Source: an uncultured Algibacter sp. (GTDB lineage: Bacteria > Bacteroidota > Bacteroidia > Flavobacteriales > Flavobacteriaceae). From it: a stretch of DNA of 64,000 nucleotides. The notes beneath the pieces were generated by a model. It saw only the letters and a list, made by a program, of their open reading frames with translations, was not told where the DNA came from and did not search any database. Positions within the stretch are counted from its first letter, which is position 1. Every line of letters starts with the position of its first letter. A program made the translations under genes and the position numbers. The stretch lies in assembly GCF_947487575.1 (NCBI RefSeq), contig NZ_CANKXG010000001.1, positions 124,001 through 188,000 of the forward strand, read 5' to 3'. Positions 53,784 to 62,496 of the stretch are shown in pieces.

Positions 53784-55814
53784 ATGAAAAATTTATTTGT
53801 AAAACTATTAAGTATATCCATGGCCTTTGCAGCTTTTACTTTAACAAGTTGTGACTCTGAAGATCCAGATCCTATAACTAGAGAAACAACAGAAGTTATA
53901 GAAAATCTAGAAGCAGGAATACTAAAAGGAACGTTGGACGAAGATTACACACTTACTGCGTCAACTGTATACAACTTAACTGGTCAATTTATTATTGATG
54001 ATGGTGCAACATTAAACATTCCTGCAGGAACAAGAATACTGGCAGATAATGGTGGAACTGATGTTTATATAGCAACTTTAATGGGTGGTACGATTAATAT
54101 TAATGGATCTGCTGGAAATCCAGTTATTATGTCATCTGCTGATGGTAATCCTGGAGATTGGGGAGGTTTAACATTGTGTGGTAAAGCTACAACTACTGCT
54201 GGTGTTGATGCAACTGCAGAGGTTGGCGGTTTTATTTATGGTGGTAATGATGATTCTGATAGTTCAGGAATTATTAGATACTTACAAATATCTGGAACTG
54301 GTGCTCAAATTAACTCTGAGTCTCAATACAATGGTGTTTCTTTTTACGCAGTTGGTTCTGGTACTTTAGTTGACAACCTTGCCGTAATAAATGGTGATGA
54401 TGATGGTGTTGAGTTTTTTGGTGGAACTGTTGAAGTTTCTAATTTATACTTAGAAAACAATAGTGATGATGCTATTGATTGGACTGAAGGATGGAGTGGT
54501 AGCGTTACGAACTCATACATTTCGCATACCGTTGCTGGTTTCTCTACTGTTTTTGAAGGAGATAAAGATAATGGTAACCCAGAATTTAATAACATTACAG
54601 CTGTATCAACTGTTGGTGGAACTGCTTTACAATTCAAGAAAACTTCTGGCGGAACAATTGATGGTCTTTCATTAGTAGGTTATGATGTTGATTTAGATAT
54701 GAAAGATGGTGGAACTGTAACAAACGTTACTTTTTCTGATGGTTATATTCCAGTTGCTATTAATGAAGACCCTGCAACAGACGGCTACTTTTACTCTTTA
54801 AGTACAACTGCAGTTGGCAACACAACTTTAGATGATTTTCCATGGGTAAGTTCAGATATTTCTTTTGAGAGCAGCATACTTCAAGGTGCCGTAACTGGTG
54901 ATGTTACTCTTGATGCTTCTATTTCCTATGTCCTTAATTCTTCTTATATTGTACAAGATGGTGGAAAATTAACAATTCCTGCTGGTACAAGAATTACTGC
55001 TAGAGATGGTGGAACTGGAGTTTACATAGCCATTTTACAAGGTGGTGAAATAGATGTACAAGGTACTTCTACCAACCCAGTAGTAATTGCTTCTGCAGTT
55101 GCTAGCCCAGGTGATTGGGGAGGTTTAACAATTTGTGGTAATGCTACGACCTCTGCTGGTGTTGATGCTGTTGCTGAAGTTGGTGGATTTATATATGGTG
55201 GAACTAATGATACTGATAATTCAGGTTCTATTACATACCTTGTTCTTAAAGGAACTGGTGCTCAAATTAACTCTGAGTCTCAATATAATGGTGTATCGTT
55301 ATACGCTGTAGGTTCTGAAACAATACTAGAAAACATTTCTGTAATTAATGGTGATGATGATGGTATTGAGTTCTTTGGAGGAACTGCATCTGTAACTAAC
55401 ATTTACTTAGAAAACAATAGCGATGATGCTATTGACTGGACTGAAGGATGGAACGGATCTGTAACTAATGCTTACATTTCGCATACAATTGCTGGATTCT
55501 CTACAGTTTTTGAAGGAGACAAAGCAAACGGAAACCCAACATTTAGTAATATTACAGCAATATCTTCTGTTGGAGGTACTGCATTACAATTCAAGAAAAC
55601 TTCTGGTGGAACAATAACAGGATTACACTTAACTGGATATGATGTTGATTTAGACATGAAAGACGCTGGAGATTTATCTAACGTACAAATTAATGGAGCC
55701 GATGCTGATGCTACTTTAGTTTCTGGTGAAACGTCTAAGTACACATTAAACTCAGGAAAAGATGGGACTGCTTTAGACATCTCTGCATGGGCATGGAAAA
55801 GTGCTAGTTTATAA
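53784..55814 (+). CDS. Duplicated beta-helix lipoprotein
   Basis: A 676-residue lipoprotein (lipobox TSCDSED) made of two tandem copies of a parallel beta-helix unit of about 310 residues. Long stretches are almost the same in both halves, including GTGAQINSESQYNGVS, VINGDDDG, EFFGG, NNSDDAIDWTEGW, ISHT and FEGDK, so the duplication is recent or gene-converted. The family is not recognised; the surface-exposed beta-helix and acidic DD/DDD stretches suggest binding of polymers or cations. It is third in the phosphate region. Confidence 0.75.
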   Translation: MKNLFVKLLSISMAFAAFTLTSCDSEDPDPITRETTEVIENLEAGILKGTLDEDYTLTASTVYNLTGQFIIDDGATLNIPAGTRILADNGGTDVYIATLMGGTININGSAGNPVIMSSADGNPGDWGGLTLCGKATTTAGVDATAEVGGFIYGGNDDSDSSGIIRYLQISGTGAQINSESQYNGVSFYAVGSGTLVDNLAVINGDDDGVEFFGGTVEVSNLYLENNSDDAIDWTEGWSGSVTNSYISHTVAGFSTVFEGDKDNGNPEFNNITAVSTVGGTALQFKKTSGGTIDGLSLVGYDVDLDMKDGGTVTNVTFSDGYIPVAINEDPATDGYFYSLSTTAVGNTTLDDFPWVSSDISFESSILQGAVTGDVTLDASISYVLNSSYIVQDGGKLTIPAGTRITARDGGTGVYIAILQGGEIDVQGTSTNPVVIASAVASPGDWGGLTICGNATTSAGVDAVAEVGGFIYGGTNDTDNSGSITYLVLKGTGAQINSESQYNGVSLYAVGSETILENISVINGDDDGIEFFGGTASVTNIYLENNSDDAIDWTEGWNGSVTNAYISHTIAGFSTVFEGDKANGNPTFSNITAISSVGGTALQFKKTSGGTITGLHLTGYDVDLDMKDAGDLSNVQINGADADATLVSGETSKYTLNSGKDGTALDISAWAWKSASL

Positions 55815-55835
55815 TAACTAAAAAAAGATACGTAT

Positions 55836-55870
55836 AAAAAAAGCATCCTGAAAATCAGGATGCTTTTTTT
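55836..55870. terminator. Bidirectional terminator
   Basis: A7-GCATCCTGA/TCAGGATGC-T7, a perfect stem with A and T runs on either side, placed between convergent genes. Confidence 0.9.
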
Positions 55871-55891
55871 GTTTTTCACTTGGCTATAAAA

Positions 55892-56206
55892 CTATAACGA
55901 AGCGACATTATTTTCATAATTGACTTCTTTTTTAGATCCGTCAATCCAATAAATCCATTTGCCGACTTTTTTTCCATTATCATAATTTGCAGAAACTGTT
56001 TTCTTGCCTTCTGTGTTAAAGCTTAACCAAACACCTTGTAATTTACCATCTGCTGTGTAAGAACCTGTTTGGCTTACAACACCATTGTCATGATAATAAA
56101 CAACATCAATTAAGTTTGTGTCTTTATTAAGTTTTAATTCTCTTTCTTTTTGACCAAAAGAGACCACAGTAATTAAAAAGGCAAAAACAAATAATAACTT
56201 CTTCAT
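55892..56206 (-). CDS. MORN-like repeat secreted protein
   Basis: A 104-residue secreted protein with a signal peptide (MKKLLFVFAFLITVVSFGQ). It has three or four MORN/YwqK-type repeats (YYHDNGVVSQTGSYTADGKLQGVW and GKKVGKWIYW). ATG 56206 is used, as the frame extending to 56278 covers promoter-like DNA. The antitoxin label of database homologues is not supported here; function is unknown. Confidence 0.75.
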   Translation of the reverse strand: MKKLLFVFAFLITVVSFGQKERELKLNKDTNLIDVVYYHDNGVVSQTGSYTADGKLQGVWLSFNTEGKKTVSANYDNGKKVGKWIYWIDGSKKEVNYENNVASL

Positions 56207-56233
56207 AATTATGGGGGTTTTAACATTATGATA

Positions 56234-56290
56234 TAAAGATATAAAATACATAACATTTACGCAACTCTCCCGTAACATTAATTTAACATT
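56234..56290. promoter_or_regulatory. Four-unit PHO-box-like array with minus-strand -7 box
   Basis: Hexamers ATAACA, GCAACT, GTAACA and TTAACA start at 56250, 56261, 56272 and 56283, each 11 bp apart. The minus-strand -7 box TATCTTTA (56241-56234) lies just beside it, upstream of the MORN gene. The units read in the plus direction, opposite to that gene. Confidence 0.5.
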
Positions 56291-56358
56291 AAAAATGTAA
56301 GCAACTGGTTTTAAATTGATTAATACTAAACATTTAACATTGAAATATTAATAATTAC

Positions 56359-56403
56359 TTAATATAGCGGTTACATTAAGATTACCTTAAACGGCGATAT
56401 TTG
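56359..56403 (+). promoter_or_regulatory. PHO-box-like array and promoter of the small RNA candidate
   Basis: TTAATA-TAGCG-GTTACA-like/TTACAT-TAAGA-TTACCT units start at about 56359, 56371 and 56382 (TAAT/TTAC/TTAC spaced 11 bp). A -7-like GATATTTG follows at 56396-56403, the same -7 sequence as before the PiT gene. Confidence 0.55.
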
Positions 56404-56408
56404 CTATG

Positions 56409-56512
56409 TCTTAAGACTAAATCAATTAGTATTTCATATAACTATTAGTTTTTGTCGACTACATTATCATGATTTCTAACGAGACTGCCTTGGCCAAGGC
56501 AGTCTTTTTTTT
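56409..56512 (+). ncRNA. Candidate PHO-controlled small RNA
   Basis: About 104 nt with no ORF, from the predicted start near 56409 to a strong intrinsic terminator (56482-56512: AGACTGCCTT/AAGGCAGTCT with GGCC loop, then eight Ts). It has its own PHO-box-like promoter, and the porin gene has a separate promoter region after the terminator. No Rfam family is claimed. It could instead be an attenuated leader of the porin gene. Confidence 0.55.
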
Positions 56513-56522
56513 GTTAAATTAT

Positions 56523-56540
56523 TTAACAATTAGGAAACAT
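56523..56540 (+). promoter_or_regulatory. PHO-box-like pair before the porin gene
   Basis: TTAACA-ATTAG-GAAACA: two hexamers 11 bp apart (56523-56539), upstream of AATATTTG (about 56551) or TATTTG sequences. Confidence 0.45.
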
Positions 56541-56593
56541 TAGCCTCGCAAAATATTTGGTTATTTGCAGCGACAAAAACTAATATTTTAATA

Positions 56594-57823
56594 ATGAAAT
56601 TTAATTTTTTTTTAGTGCTATGTTTAAGCACTATTCTATCAGTTACATCACAAGAAATAAGTGATACATCATTTGGTAAAGGTCTAATTAACTTTACTGC
56701 TAAAGACAGTTCATTCAGTATTAAGTTTGCGCCACGTTTTCAAATGCGATACATGGGATCATGGAATCATGATGGAAATCAATATGGTTCTCCAGAACAT
56801 AACATACTTATAAGACGTGCACGTTTAAAATTTGACGGTTTTGCTTATAGCCCAAAATTAAAATACAAAATTGAGTTAGGGCTTTCTAATCGAGACTTAT
56901 CTGGGGGTAATCAATTTAATCGAAATACACCTCGTTATATACTTGATGCTGTTTTAATGTGGCATTTTGCTAAAAACTGGGAACTTTGGGCAGGACAAAC
57001 TAAATTACCTGGTAACGTTGAGCGTGTTATATCTTCTGGTAATCTTCAATTTATAGACCGCTCTCTACTTAACAGCCGTTTTACTTTAGACCGTGATATT
57101 GGTATTCAATTACGTCATAAATTTTATTTAGGAGACAATTTTTTAATTCGCGAAAAAGTGGCTTTATCGCAAGGTGAAGGACGAAACGTTACTGAAGGAA
57201 ACGAAGGTGGATTACAATACACAGGCCGTTTAGAATTATTGCCTTTCGGTGCTTTCAAATCTAAAGGTGATTACAGTGCATCTGATTTAAAAAGAGAAGA
57301 AAAACCAAAACTATCGTTAACATTTACATATAACTTTAATGAAAATGCGGTTAGAGAAAGAGGTTTTACTGGTGATTATATGTTTACAACTGAAGATGAG
57401 TCTAAAAATGGACCTTTACACGAAACAGATCAAACTACCGTTTTCGTTGATGCTATGTATAAGCATAATGGTTTCTCTTTTATGGGAGAATATGCTAAAC
57501 GTACTGCCACCGACCCTATCTTTACCAACTCTGGAGACCCTTCAACTACTGATGATGATATCGAACATATCGTATTAACAGGTAACGCATTAAACTTACA
57601 AGCTGGTTATTTATTTAAAAGCAACTACGAAATTGCTGGTAGATTTACAACTATAAACTACGAATCTGTAACTAAAAAACTTCCAGTAAAGCAATATACA
57701 CTTGGTTTTAATAAATTTGTACATGGGCATAAACTAAAAGTACAAAGTGATATAAGTTATACATCCCTTGATGGAAATGAAGATAACATTACATTTAGAC
57801 TAGGATTTGATTTCCATTTCTAA
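56594..57823 (+). CDS. Phosphate-selective porin O/P-like
   Basis: A 409-residue outer-membrane protein with a signal peptide and 16 or more barrel strands, ending in LGFDFHF. The N-terminal segment RFQMRYMGSWNHDGNQ and the RRARLKFDGFAYSPKLKYKIELG stretch are typical of the OprO/OprP family. It sits in the PHO-box region 73 nt upstream of the PiT transporter, which supports phosphate passage through the outer membrane. Confidence 0.85.
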   Translation: MKFNFFLVLCLSTILSVTSQEISDTSFGKGLINFTAKDSSFSIKFAPRFQMRYMGSWNHDGNQYGSPEHNILIRRARLKFDGFAYSPKLKYKIELGLSNRDLSGGNQFNRNTPRYILDAVLMWHFAKNWELWAGQTKLPGNVERVISSGNLQFIDRSLLNSRFTLDRDIGIQLRHKFYLGDNFLIREKVALSQGEGRNVTEGNEGGLQYTGRLELLPFGAFKSKGDYSASDLKREEKPKLSLTFTYNFNENAVRERGFTGDYMFTTEDESKNGPLHETDQTTVFVDAMYKHNGFSFMGEYAKRTATDPIFTNSGDPSTTDDDIEHIVLTGNALNLQAGYLFKSNYEIAGRFTTINYESVTKKLPVKQYTLGFNKFVHGHKLKVQSDISYTSLDGNEDNITFRLGFDFHF

Positions 57824-57826
57824 AAC

Positions 57827-57871
57827 ATAACATTTAGGTAACCTTATACTCATATAGTAAAATGATATTTG
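57827..57871 (+). promoter_or_regulatory. PHO-box-like array and promoter of the PiT gene
   Basis: ATAACA-TTTAG-GTAACC-TTATA-CTCATA, three units at 11-bp spacing (57827-57854), then GATATTTG (57864-57871) as -7. This is the clearest example in the region. Confidence 0.65.
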
Positions 57872-57895
57872 CAAACTTATTTTAATTAAAAAATT

Positions 57896-60178
57896 ATGGA
57901 TAATATTTATTTATTAATGCTAATTGCCATAACTGCACTAGCTGTGTTTGATATTATTGTTGGTGTAAGTAATGATGCTATTAATTTCCTAAATTCTGCA
58001 ATTGGTTCTAAAGTATTGTCTTTAAGAACAATAATGATTGTTGCTAGTTTAGGTATTTTTATTGGAGCCGTTTTTTCTAGCGGAATGATGGAAGTAGCCA
58101 GAAAAGGTATATTCGTTCCAGCACAATTTGAATTTGGTGAGATTATGCTCATTTTTATGGCTGTAATGATTACTGATATTTTACTACTAGACTTCTTTAA
58201 TACACTAGGGCTTCCAACCTCAACAACAGTTTCTATTGTATTTAATTTATTAGGTGCAGCTGTAGTAATGTCTTTAATTAAAATAAGTCATTCTGAAACC
58301 GAAACTTTTGCAGACTTAGCTAACTATATAAACACTGAAAAGGCTATTACAATTATCTCAGGTATTTTATTATCTGTTGTTATTGCTTTCTCTGTAGGTG
58401 CAATTGTGCAATGGGTTTCTAGACTTATTTTTACGTTTAATTACGAAAAAAAAATAAAGAGTTTTGGAATTATCTTTGGTGGTGTTGCACTTACTGCAAT
58501 TACTTACTTTATTTTTTTAAAAGGACTTAAAGGCACACCTTACTATAAAGAATTAAAAGGATTATTAGAAGGCAATGAGGTATATACCATTCTTGGAAGT
58601 TTTGTGTTCTGGACATTGTTTTCATTCATATTCGAAAAATTGACTAAAAAAACTGTACTACTTGTTGTAATTGGTATTGGTACATTTGGATTAGCCTTAG
58701 CATTTTCAGGAAACGATTTAGTAAACTTTATAGGTGTACCTATGGCAGCTTATCATTCTTATGAAGCATGGATTGCTGGCGGTATGGATGCAGCCATGTC
58801 TATGGAAGTTTTAGACAAAAAAGTACCTGCAGAACCTTTATTACTTTTTATAGCTGGTACTATAATGGTATTAACCCTATGGTTTTCTAAAAAAGCAAAA
58901 ACAGTTGCTGAAACGGAATTAAGCTTATCTCGCCAAGGTGAAACTCACGAAAAATTTGAGCCTAATTTATTATCTAGATCAATCGTAAAAGGATCTAGTC
59001 AATTATCTAACTATTTTAGTGTTCTTTTACCAAAATCAGTTCAAAATAAATTTGCTAAAAGCTTTGATAAACCAGAAGTAGTTTTAACTAAAGATCAGAG
59101 TATTGATGCGCCTGCATTTGATATGATTAGAGCATCTGTAAACTTAATGGTAGCTGGTGTATTAATTGCAATAGCCACTTCTATGAAATTACCATTATCT
59201 ACAACCTATGTTACGTTTATGGTAGCAATGGGTACATCTTTAGCAGATAAAGCTTGGGGAAGAGAAAGTGCTGTGTATAGAGTTGCCGGTGTATTAAACG
59301 TAATTGGCGGATGGTTTGGTACTGCACTCGGTGCATTTATTGCTGCAGGAACGGTAGTATTCTTAATTAGTTGGAATCCTAAGGTTATGATACCCATTTT
59401 ATTGCTTTTAACTGCAATACTATTATATAGAAATTACAAATCTCATAAAAACAAATCGTCTAAAACACCAGATGAAGATAGTTTAAAAACAACTGGTAGC
59501 AGATCTGTACAAGGTGTTATTCTTGAAAGCGCAGGGAATATTGCAAATGTTGTAAAACGTGGTAATAAAATTTACTCTAACGCTATTAATGGTTTAGCAA
59601 AACAAGATTTAACTTCGCTTAAGAAAAATAAAAAACAAGTCACAAAACTTTCAGAAGAAGTAGATAGCCTTCGTGATAATATATTCTATTTTATTAAAAA
59701 CTTAGACGAAACAAGTTTACGCGCAAGTAGTTTTTATATCAATATTTTGGGGTATTTAGAAGACATGACACAATCTCTTGAGTATATATCTAAAGCAAGT
59801 CATAAACATATTAATAACAATCATCAAAAGCTTAAGTTTAGCCAAATAAAAGAACTAAAAGTCATTGATGATACACTAGAAATTCTTTTTAGAGATACCA
59901 AAGCAGCATTTGATTCTCGTTCGTTTGAACAAATTGAATCAATCCTTAATCGTAAAAAAGAAGTTCTTGATTTAGTAACCGAAAAAATCGTTAATCAAGT
60001 AGCAAGAACAAGAACTGAAGAGTCTAGTCCAAAAAATACAACGCTTTATTTTGGATTATTACTTGAGACTAAAGATTTACTTAAAGCAACTATGAGCCTT
60101 TTAGAAGAATATCATAACTCTCATGATGCTTCTGTTGAGCCAGCAACAATATCTAGTCCAGATTCAGAAGAAGCATAA
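57896..60178 (+). CDS. Inorganic phosphate transporter PiT with PhoU-like C-terminus
   Basis: A 760-residue protein. The N-terminal part (about 1-520) has about ten helices with duplicated PiT/PHO4 signatures, GVSNDAINFLNSAIGS at residue 22-37 and LPLSTTYVTFMVAMGTSLADKAWGRE in the second half. A second domain of about 200 residues (about 540-740) is helical and resembles PhoU. Fusion of transporter and PhoU-like parts suggests internal control. Its array is the best PHO-box example. Confidence 0.9.
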   Translation: MDNIYLLMLIAITALAVFDIIVGVSNDAINFLNSAIGSKVLSLRTIMIVASLGIFIGAVFSSGMMEVARKGIFVPAQFEFGEIMLIFMAVMITDILLLDFFNTLGLPTSTTVSIVFNLLGAAVVMSLIKISHSETETFADLANYINTEKAITIISGILLSVVIAFSVGAIVQWVSRLIFTFNYEKKIKSFGIIFGGVALTAITYFIFLKGLKGTPYYKELKGLLEGNEVYTILGSFVFWTLFSFIFEKLTKKTVLLVVIGIGTFGLALAFSGNDLVNFIGVPMAAYHSYEAWIAGGMDAAMSMEVLDKKVPAEPLLLFIAGTIMVLTLWFSKKAKTVAETELSLSRQGETHEKFEPNLLSRSIVKGSSQLSNYFSVLLPKSVQNKFAKSFDKPEVVLTKDQSIDAPAFDMIRASVNLMVAGVLIAIATSMKLPLSTTYVTFMVAMGTSLADKAWGRESAVYRVAGVLNVIGGWFGTALGAFIAAGTVVFLISWNPKVMIPILLLLTAILLYRNYKSHKNKSSKTPDEDSLKTTGSRSVQGVILESAGNIANVVKRGNKIYSNAINGLAKQDLTSLKKNKKQVTKLSEEVDSLRDNIFYFIKNLDETSLRASSFYINILGYLEDMTQSLEYISKASHKHINNNHQKLKFSQIKELKVIDDTLEILFRDTKAAFDSRSFEQIESILNRKKEVLDLVTEKIVNQVARTRTEESSPKNTTLYFGLLLETKDLLKATMSLLEEYHNSHDASVEPATISSPDSEEA

Positions 60179-60197
60179 ACACAAACAATAATAATAG

Positions 60198-60228
60198 AAA
60201 AAGCGCCTTATTAATAGGTGCTTTTTCG
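60198..60228 (+). terminator. Terminator after the PiT gene
   Basis: AAAAAGCGCCTTAT/ATAGGTGCTTTTT stem with one G-U pair and a T-run. Confidence 0.8.
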
Positions 60229-60264
60229 TTTTATCAAAAAGAATAACTATTAAATAAAAACGAT

Positions 60265-60546
60265 ATGATTTCTACAAACGAATATTTTGAAGGCAATGTA
60301 AAATCTTTAGGTTATACCTCAGCAAAAGGAAAATCTACCGTTGGTGTAATGGAAGCTGGCGAATACGAATTTGGAACATCTACACACGAAACAATGATTG
60401 TTATAGAAGGTGAAATGACTGTAAAACTTCCTGGAGTATCCAACTGGAAAACTTATAAAGATGGAGAAGCTTATGAAATTAATGCTAATGAAAAATTTCA
60501 AGTAAAAGTTTCTGAGCAAACGGCTTATTTGTGTCAGTATAAATAA
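60265..60546 (+). CDS. ppnP: Pyrimidine/purine nucleoside phosphorylase
   Basis: A 93-residue cupin of the PpnP (YaiE/DUF1255) family. Recognised by KSTVGVMEAGEYEFGT, HETMIVIEGEMTVKLPG and FQVKVSEQTAYLCQY. The family phosphorolyses several nucleosides. It is a single gene between two terminators. Confidence 0.9.
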   Translation: MISTNEYFEGNVKSLGYTSAKGKSTVGVMEAGEYEFGTSTHETMIVIEGEMTVKLPGVSNWKTYKDGEAYEINANEKFQVKVSEQTAYLCQYK

Positions 60547-60569
60547 TTTTAAAAAAAATAGAATAAGTT

Positions 60570-60596
60570 AAAGCACACTTAAAAGTGTGCTTTTTT
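60570..60596 (+). terminator. Terminator after ppnP
   Basis: AAAGCACACTT/AAGTGTGCTTT with T-run. The 130 nt from here to the next gene show nothing else. Confidence 0.9.
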
Positions 60597-60731
60597 AACA
60601 CAAAAACTTGACATCAAGCACTTTAAAATATAGCAAGAATTTATAAAGAAATTAAAAGTTAAAATAAATCATATTTCAACATCTGTAATCACCTTTTCGT
60701 CGTAAATAATGTAAATCAAAAGCTTATTATT

Positions 60732-61592
60732 ATGAAGAAAATTTCAATTTTATTACTAGTTGCCCTCACTTTTTCTTGTGTTTCAAAAAAGAAGTACTTG
60801 GCTTTAGAAAAAGAAAATGGTGAGATTAAAAGTGAATTACAAAAAACAAGAATAGCTAAAGAAGATTTAGAAGCTAATTTTGATAAAATTCAGGCTAGAG
60901 TTGATGCCTACAACTCCAAAATAGCAACACTTAAACAAGAAAACGACACAAAGTTAGATGCTGTTGGTAACGTTGCTGTTATATCGAACGATACTAAAGT
61001 AAAAATGCGTGAAACTTTAAAAAATGTTGATGCTAGCAAATTAAGTGGTGCTAAAACACTTAAAGATTCTATGAATTTAGCAGTGGCTTATAATCTTAAA
61101 AAGACTATTAACGAAAGTAATATTAACGAAGATGAAGATTTTGCTGTAAACATTAACGAAACAGTTGTAATGATTTCTATTGCAGATAATATGCTTTTTA
61201 ACTCTGGAAGCTACAGATTGAGTTCTAAAGCTGATACCGTGTTACAAAAATTAGCTGATGTTATTAACTCTGAGCCAAGTTTAGATGTAATGGTTGAAGG
61301 TCATACGGATTCAAGAACTATTAATACTGCAAACATCTCTGATAACTGGGATTTAAGTGTTATGAGAGCCACTTCTGTAGTACGTAAACTTCAAGAAAAA
61401 TATAGCGTATCTCCAGAAAAATTAATTGCAGCTGGTAGAAGTAGTTACCAACCTATTGCTGAAAACAATTCTAGAGAAAACAGATCTAAAAACAGACGTA
61501 CAAGAATTATTATTCTTCCAAACATTGATAAGTTTTTTGCTTTAATGTCTGAAAACGATAATACAATTGCCGAAAACAATATATTAGATTAA
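60732..61592 (+). CDS. OmpA-family lipoprotein
   Basis: A 286-residue lipoprotein (lipobox TFSCVSKK). A coiled-coil region (about 23-75) is followed by an OmpA/Pal-like peptidoglycan-binding domain (about 140-275) with VMVEGHTDSRTINT and SENRRTRIIILP-type motifs (NRSKNRRTRI). It anchors the outer membrane to peptidoglycan or organises a surface complex. Single gene with its own terminator. Confidence 0.88.
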   Translation: MKKISILLLVALTFSCVSKKKYLALEKENGEIKSELQKTRIAKEDLEANFDKIQARVDAYNSKIATLKQENDTKLDAVGNVAVISNDTKVKMRETLKNVDASKLSGAKTLKDSMNLAVAYNLKKTINESNINEDEDFAVNINETVVMISIADNMLFNSGSYRLSSKADTVLQKLADVINSEPSLDVMVEGHTDSRTINTANISDNWDLSVMRATSVVRKLQEKYSVSPEKLIAAGRSSYQPIAENNSRENRSKNRRTRIIILPNIDKFFALMSENDNTIAENNILD

Positions 61593-61615
61593 TTTAATCC
61601 ATTACTAATATTATA

Positions 61616-61641
61616 AAAACACCCCTTTTGAGGTGTTTTTT
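61616..61641 (+). terminator. Terminator after the OmpA gene
   Basis: AAAACACC/GGTGTTTT with T-run. Confidence 0.8.
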
Positions 61642-61644
61642 GCT

Positions 61645-62322
61645 TTAGGCAACATTCCAAATTGATTTTACTTCTTCACAAAGGATTTCAATATCTGTCA
61701 TTGCTTTAGGTAAATTGTTAGGAGTTTGAATTACCTTCTCACCGAATACATCTATTGAAAGGCATAGTTCTTCTATGACTTCTTCACCTTCTCCAATTAC
61801 AACCTCTTTAAGGTATCTATATACAAGACTCGAAATATACCTTGATTGTTTATTATCAAAAACATTGCTTTTTGAAATATGAACTTTCACAGCACCTACA
61901 TAAGTTTTTCCATCTAACTTTAGCTTATAAATAACATCAGGAGAAATAATAATTTCAACTCCATTTATTATTATAGACTTTGTTTCTACTTTTTTTATAA
62001 CTTCATGTGGTACATCTTTAAGTAAATGAGGAAGTTTAATTTTTACAAAACGTTTCAAAGCTTCTAACGAAACTTCTCTATCCAAAACCTGTCTAGGTTT
62101 CTCTGGTTTTCTAAGTTTTAATTCTTCAATTCCACTTAATATAGGTTCTAAATCACAATTATTTGCAATTGCCTTTCTAATTCTTGCTTTTGGTAATTGA
62201 TACCAAGCAACCATAAACTTATTTGGCTGTTTTTGTTGTTTAATGATTCTTCTTTTACCAGCTTCAGTTGCCTTAGAAAAAGCAGCTAATTGATTAATCG
62301 ATATTACATAATTACTTTTCAT
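61645..62322 (-). CDS. Unrecognised protein, possibly PD-(D/E)xK-like
   Basis: A 225-residue soluble protein with no signal peptide. The N-terminal part is basic and helical (GKRRIIKQQKQP, LPKARIRKAIANN). The middle has ISPDVIYKLKLDGKTYVGAVKVHISKSN split as P128-D129 ... K147 with a following helix NKQSRYISSLVYRYL. This order (PD, then x-x-K on a beta strand) resembles PD-(D/E)xK nucleases, but the acidic residue before K is Ala. It has no functional neighbours. Fold assignment is a guess; orphan status and basic character fit an accessory or defence gene. Confidence 0.5.
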   Translation of the reverse strand: MKSNYVISINQLAAFSKATEAGKRRIIKQQKQPNKFMVAWYQLPKARIRKAIANNCDLEPILSGIEELKLRKPEKPRQVLDREVSLEALKRFVKIKLPHLLKDVPHEVIKKVETKSIIINGVEIIISPDVIYKLKLDGKTYVGAVKVHISKSNVFDNKQSRYISSLVYRYLKEVVIGEGEEVIEELCLSIDVFGEKVIQTPNNLPKAMTDIEILCEEVKSIWNVA

Positions 62323-62483
62323 ATTAAATTAAATTATTTCAGAGTTATAATAAACTCTAGTTATTAACATTTTAAGAAAATAGTTGATAAATTATAAGAG
62401 TCATAAAGTCTTATGTTATAAGCTTTAACAACTATTTCTTTATTTATGGAAATATTTAACTTGGCAGAAATAATCTAATTTCG

Positions 62484-62491
62484 TTTCTTTG
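62484..62491 (+). promoter_or_regulatory. -7-like box TTTCTTTG
   Basis: TTTCTTTG deviates from TAnnTTTG at the first two bases, but the same form occurs before the TonB receptor gene at about 50745. It precedes the terminator-ended stretch. Confidence 0.35.
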
Positions 62492-62496
62492 AAGAA

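Noticed and set aside
54344-54637. 97-codon ORF antisense to the beta-helix gene
   Set aside because: A shadow of the repeated, Gly/Asp-rich coding sequence; the same effect gives a second antisense frame in the other half.
55892-56206. Antitoxin of a toxin-antitoxin pair (YwqK label)
   Set aside because: Secreted protein with MORN-like repeats and no toxin partner nearby.
62461-62485. TTGGCAGAAATAATCTAATT as a sigma-54 promoter
   Set aside because: The -24 GG is present, but the -12 GC is missing at the required 10-nt spacing.
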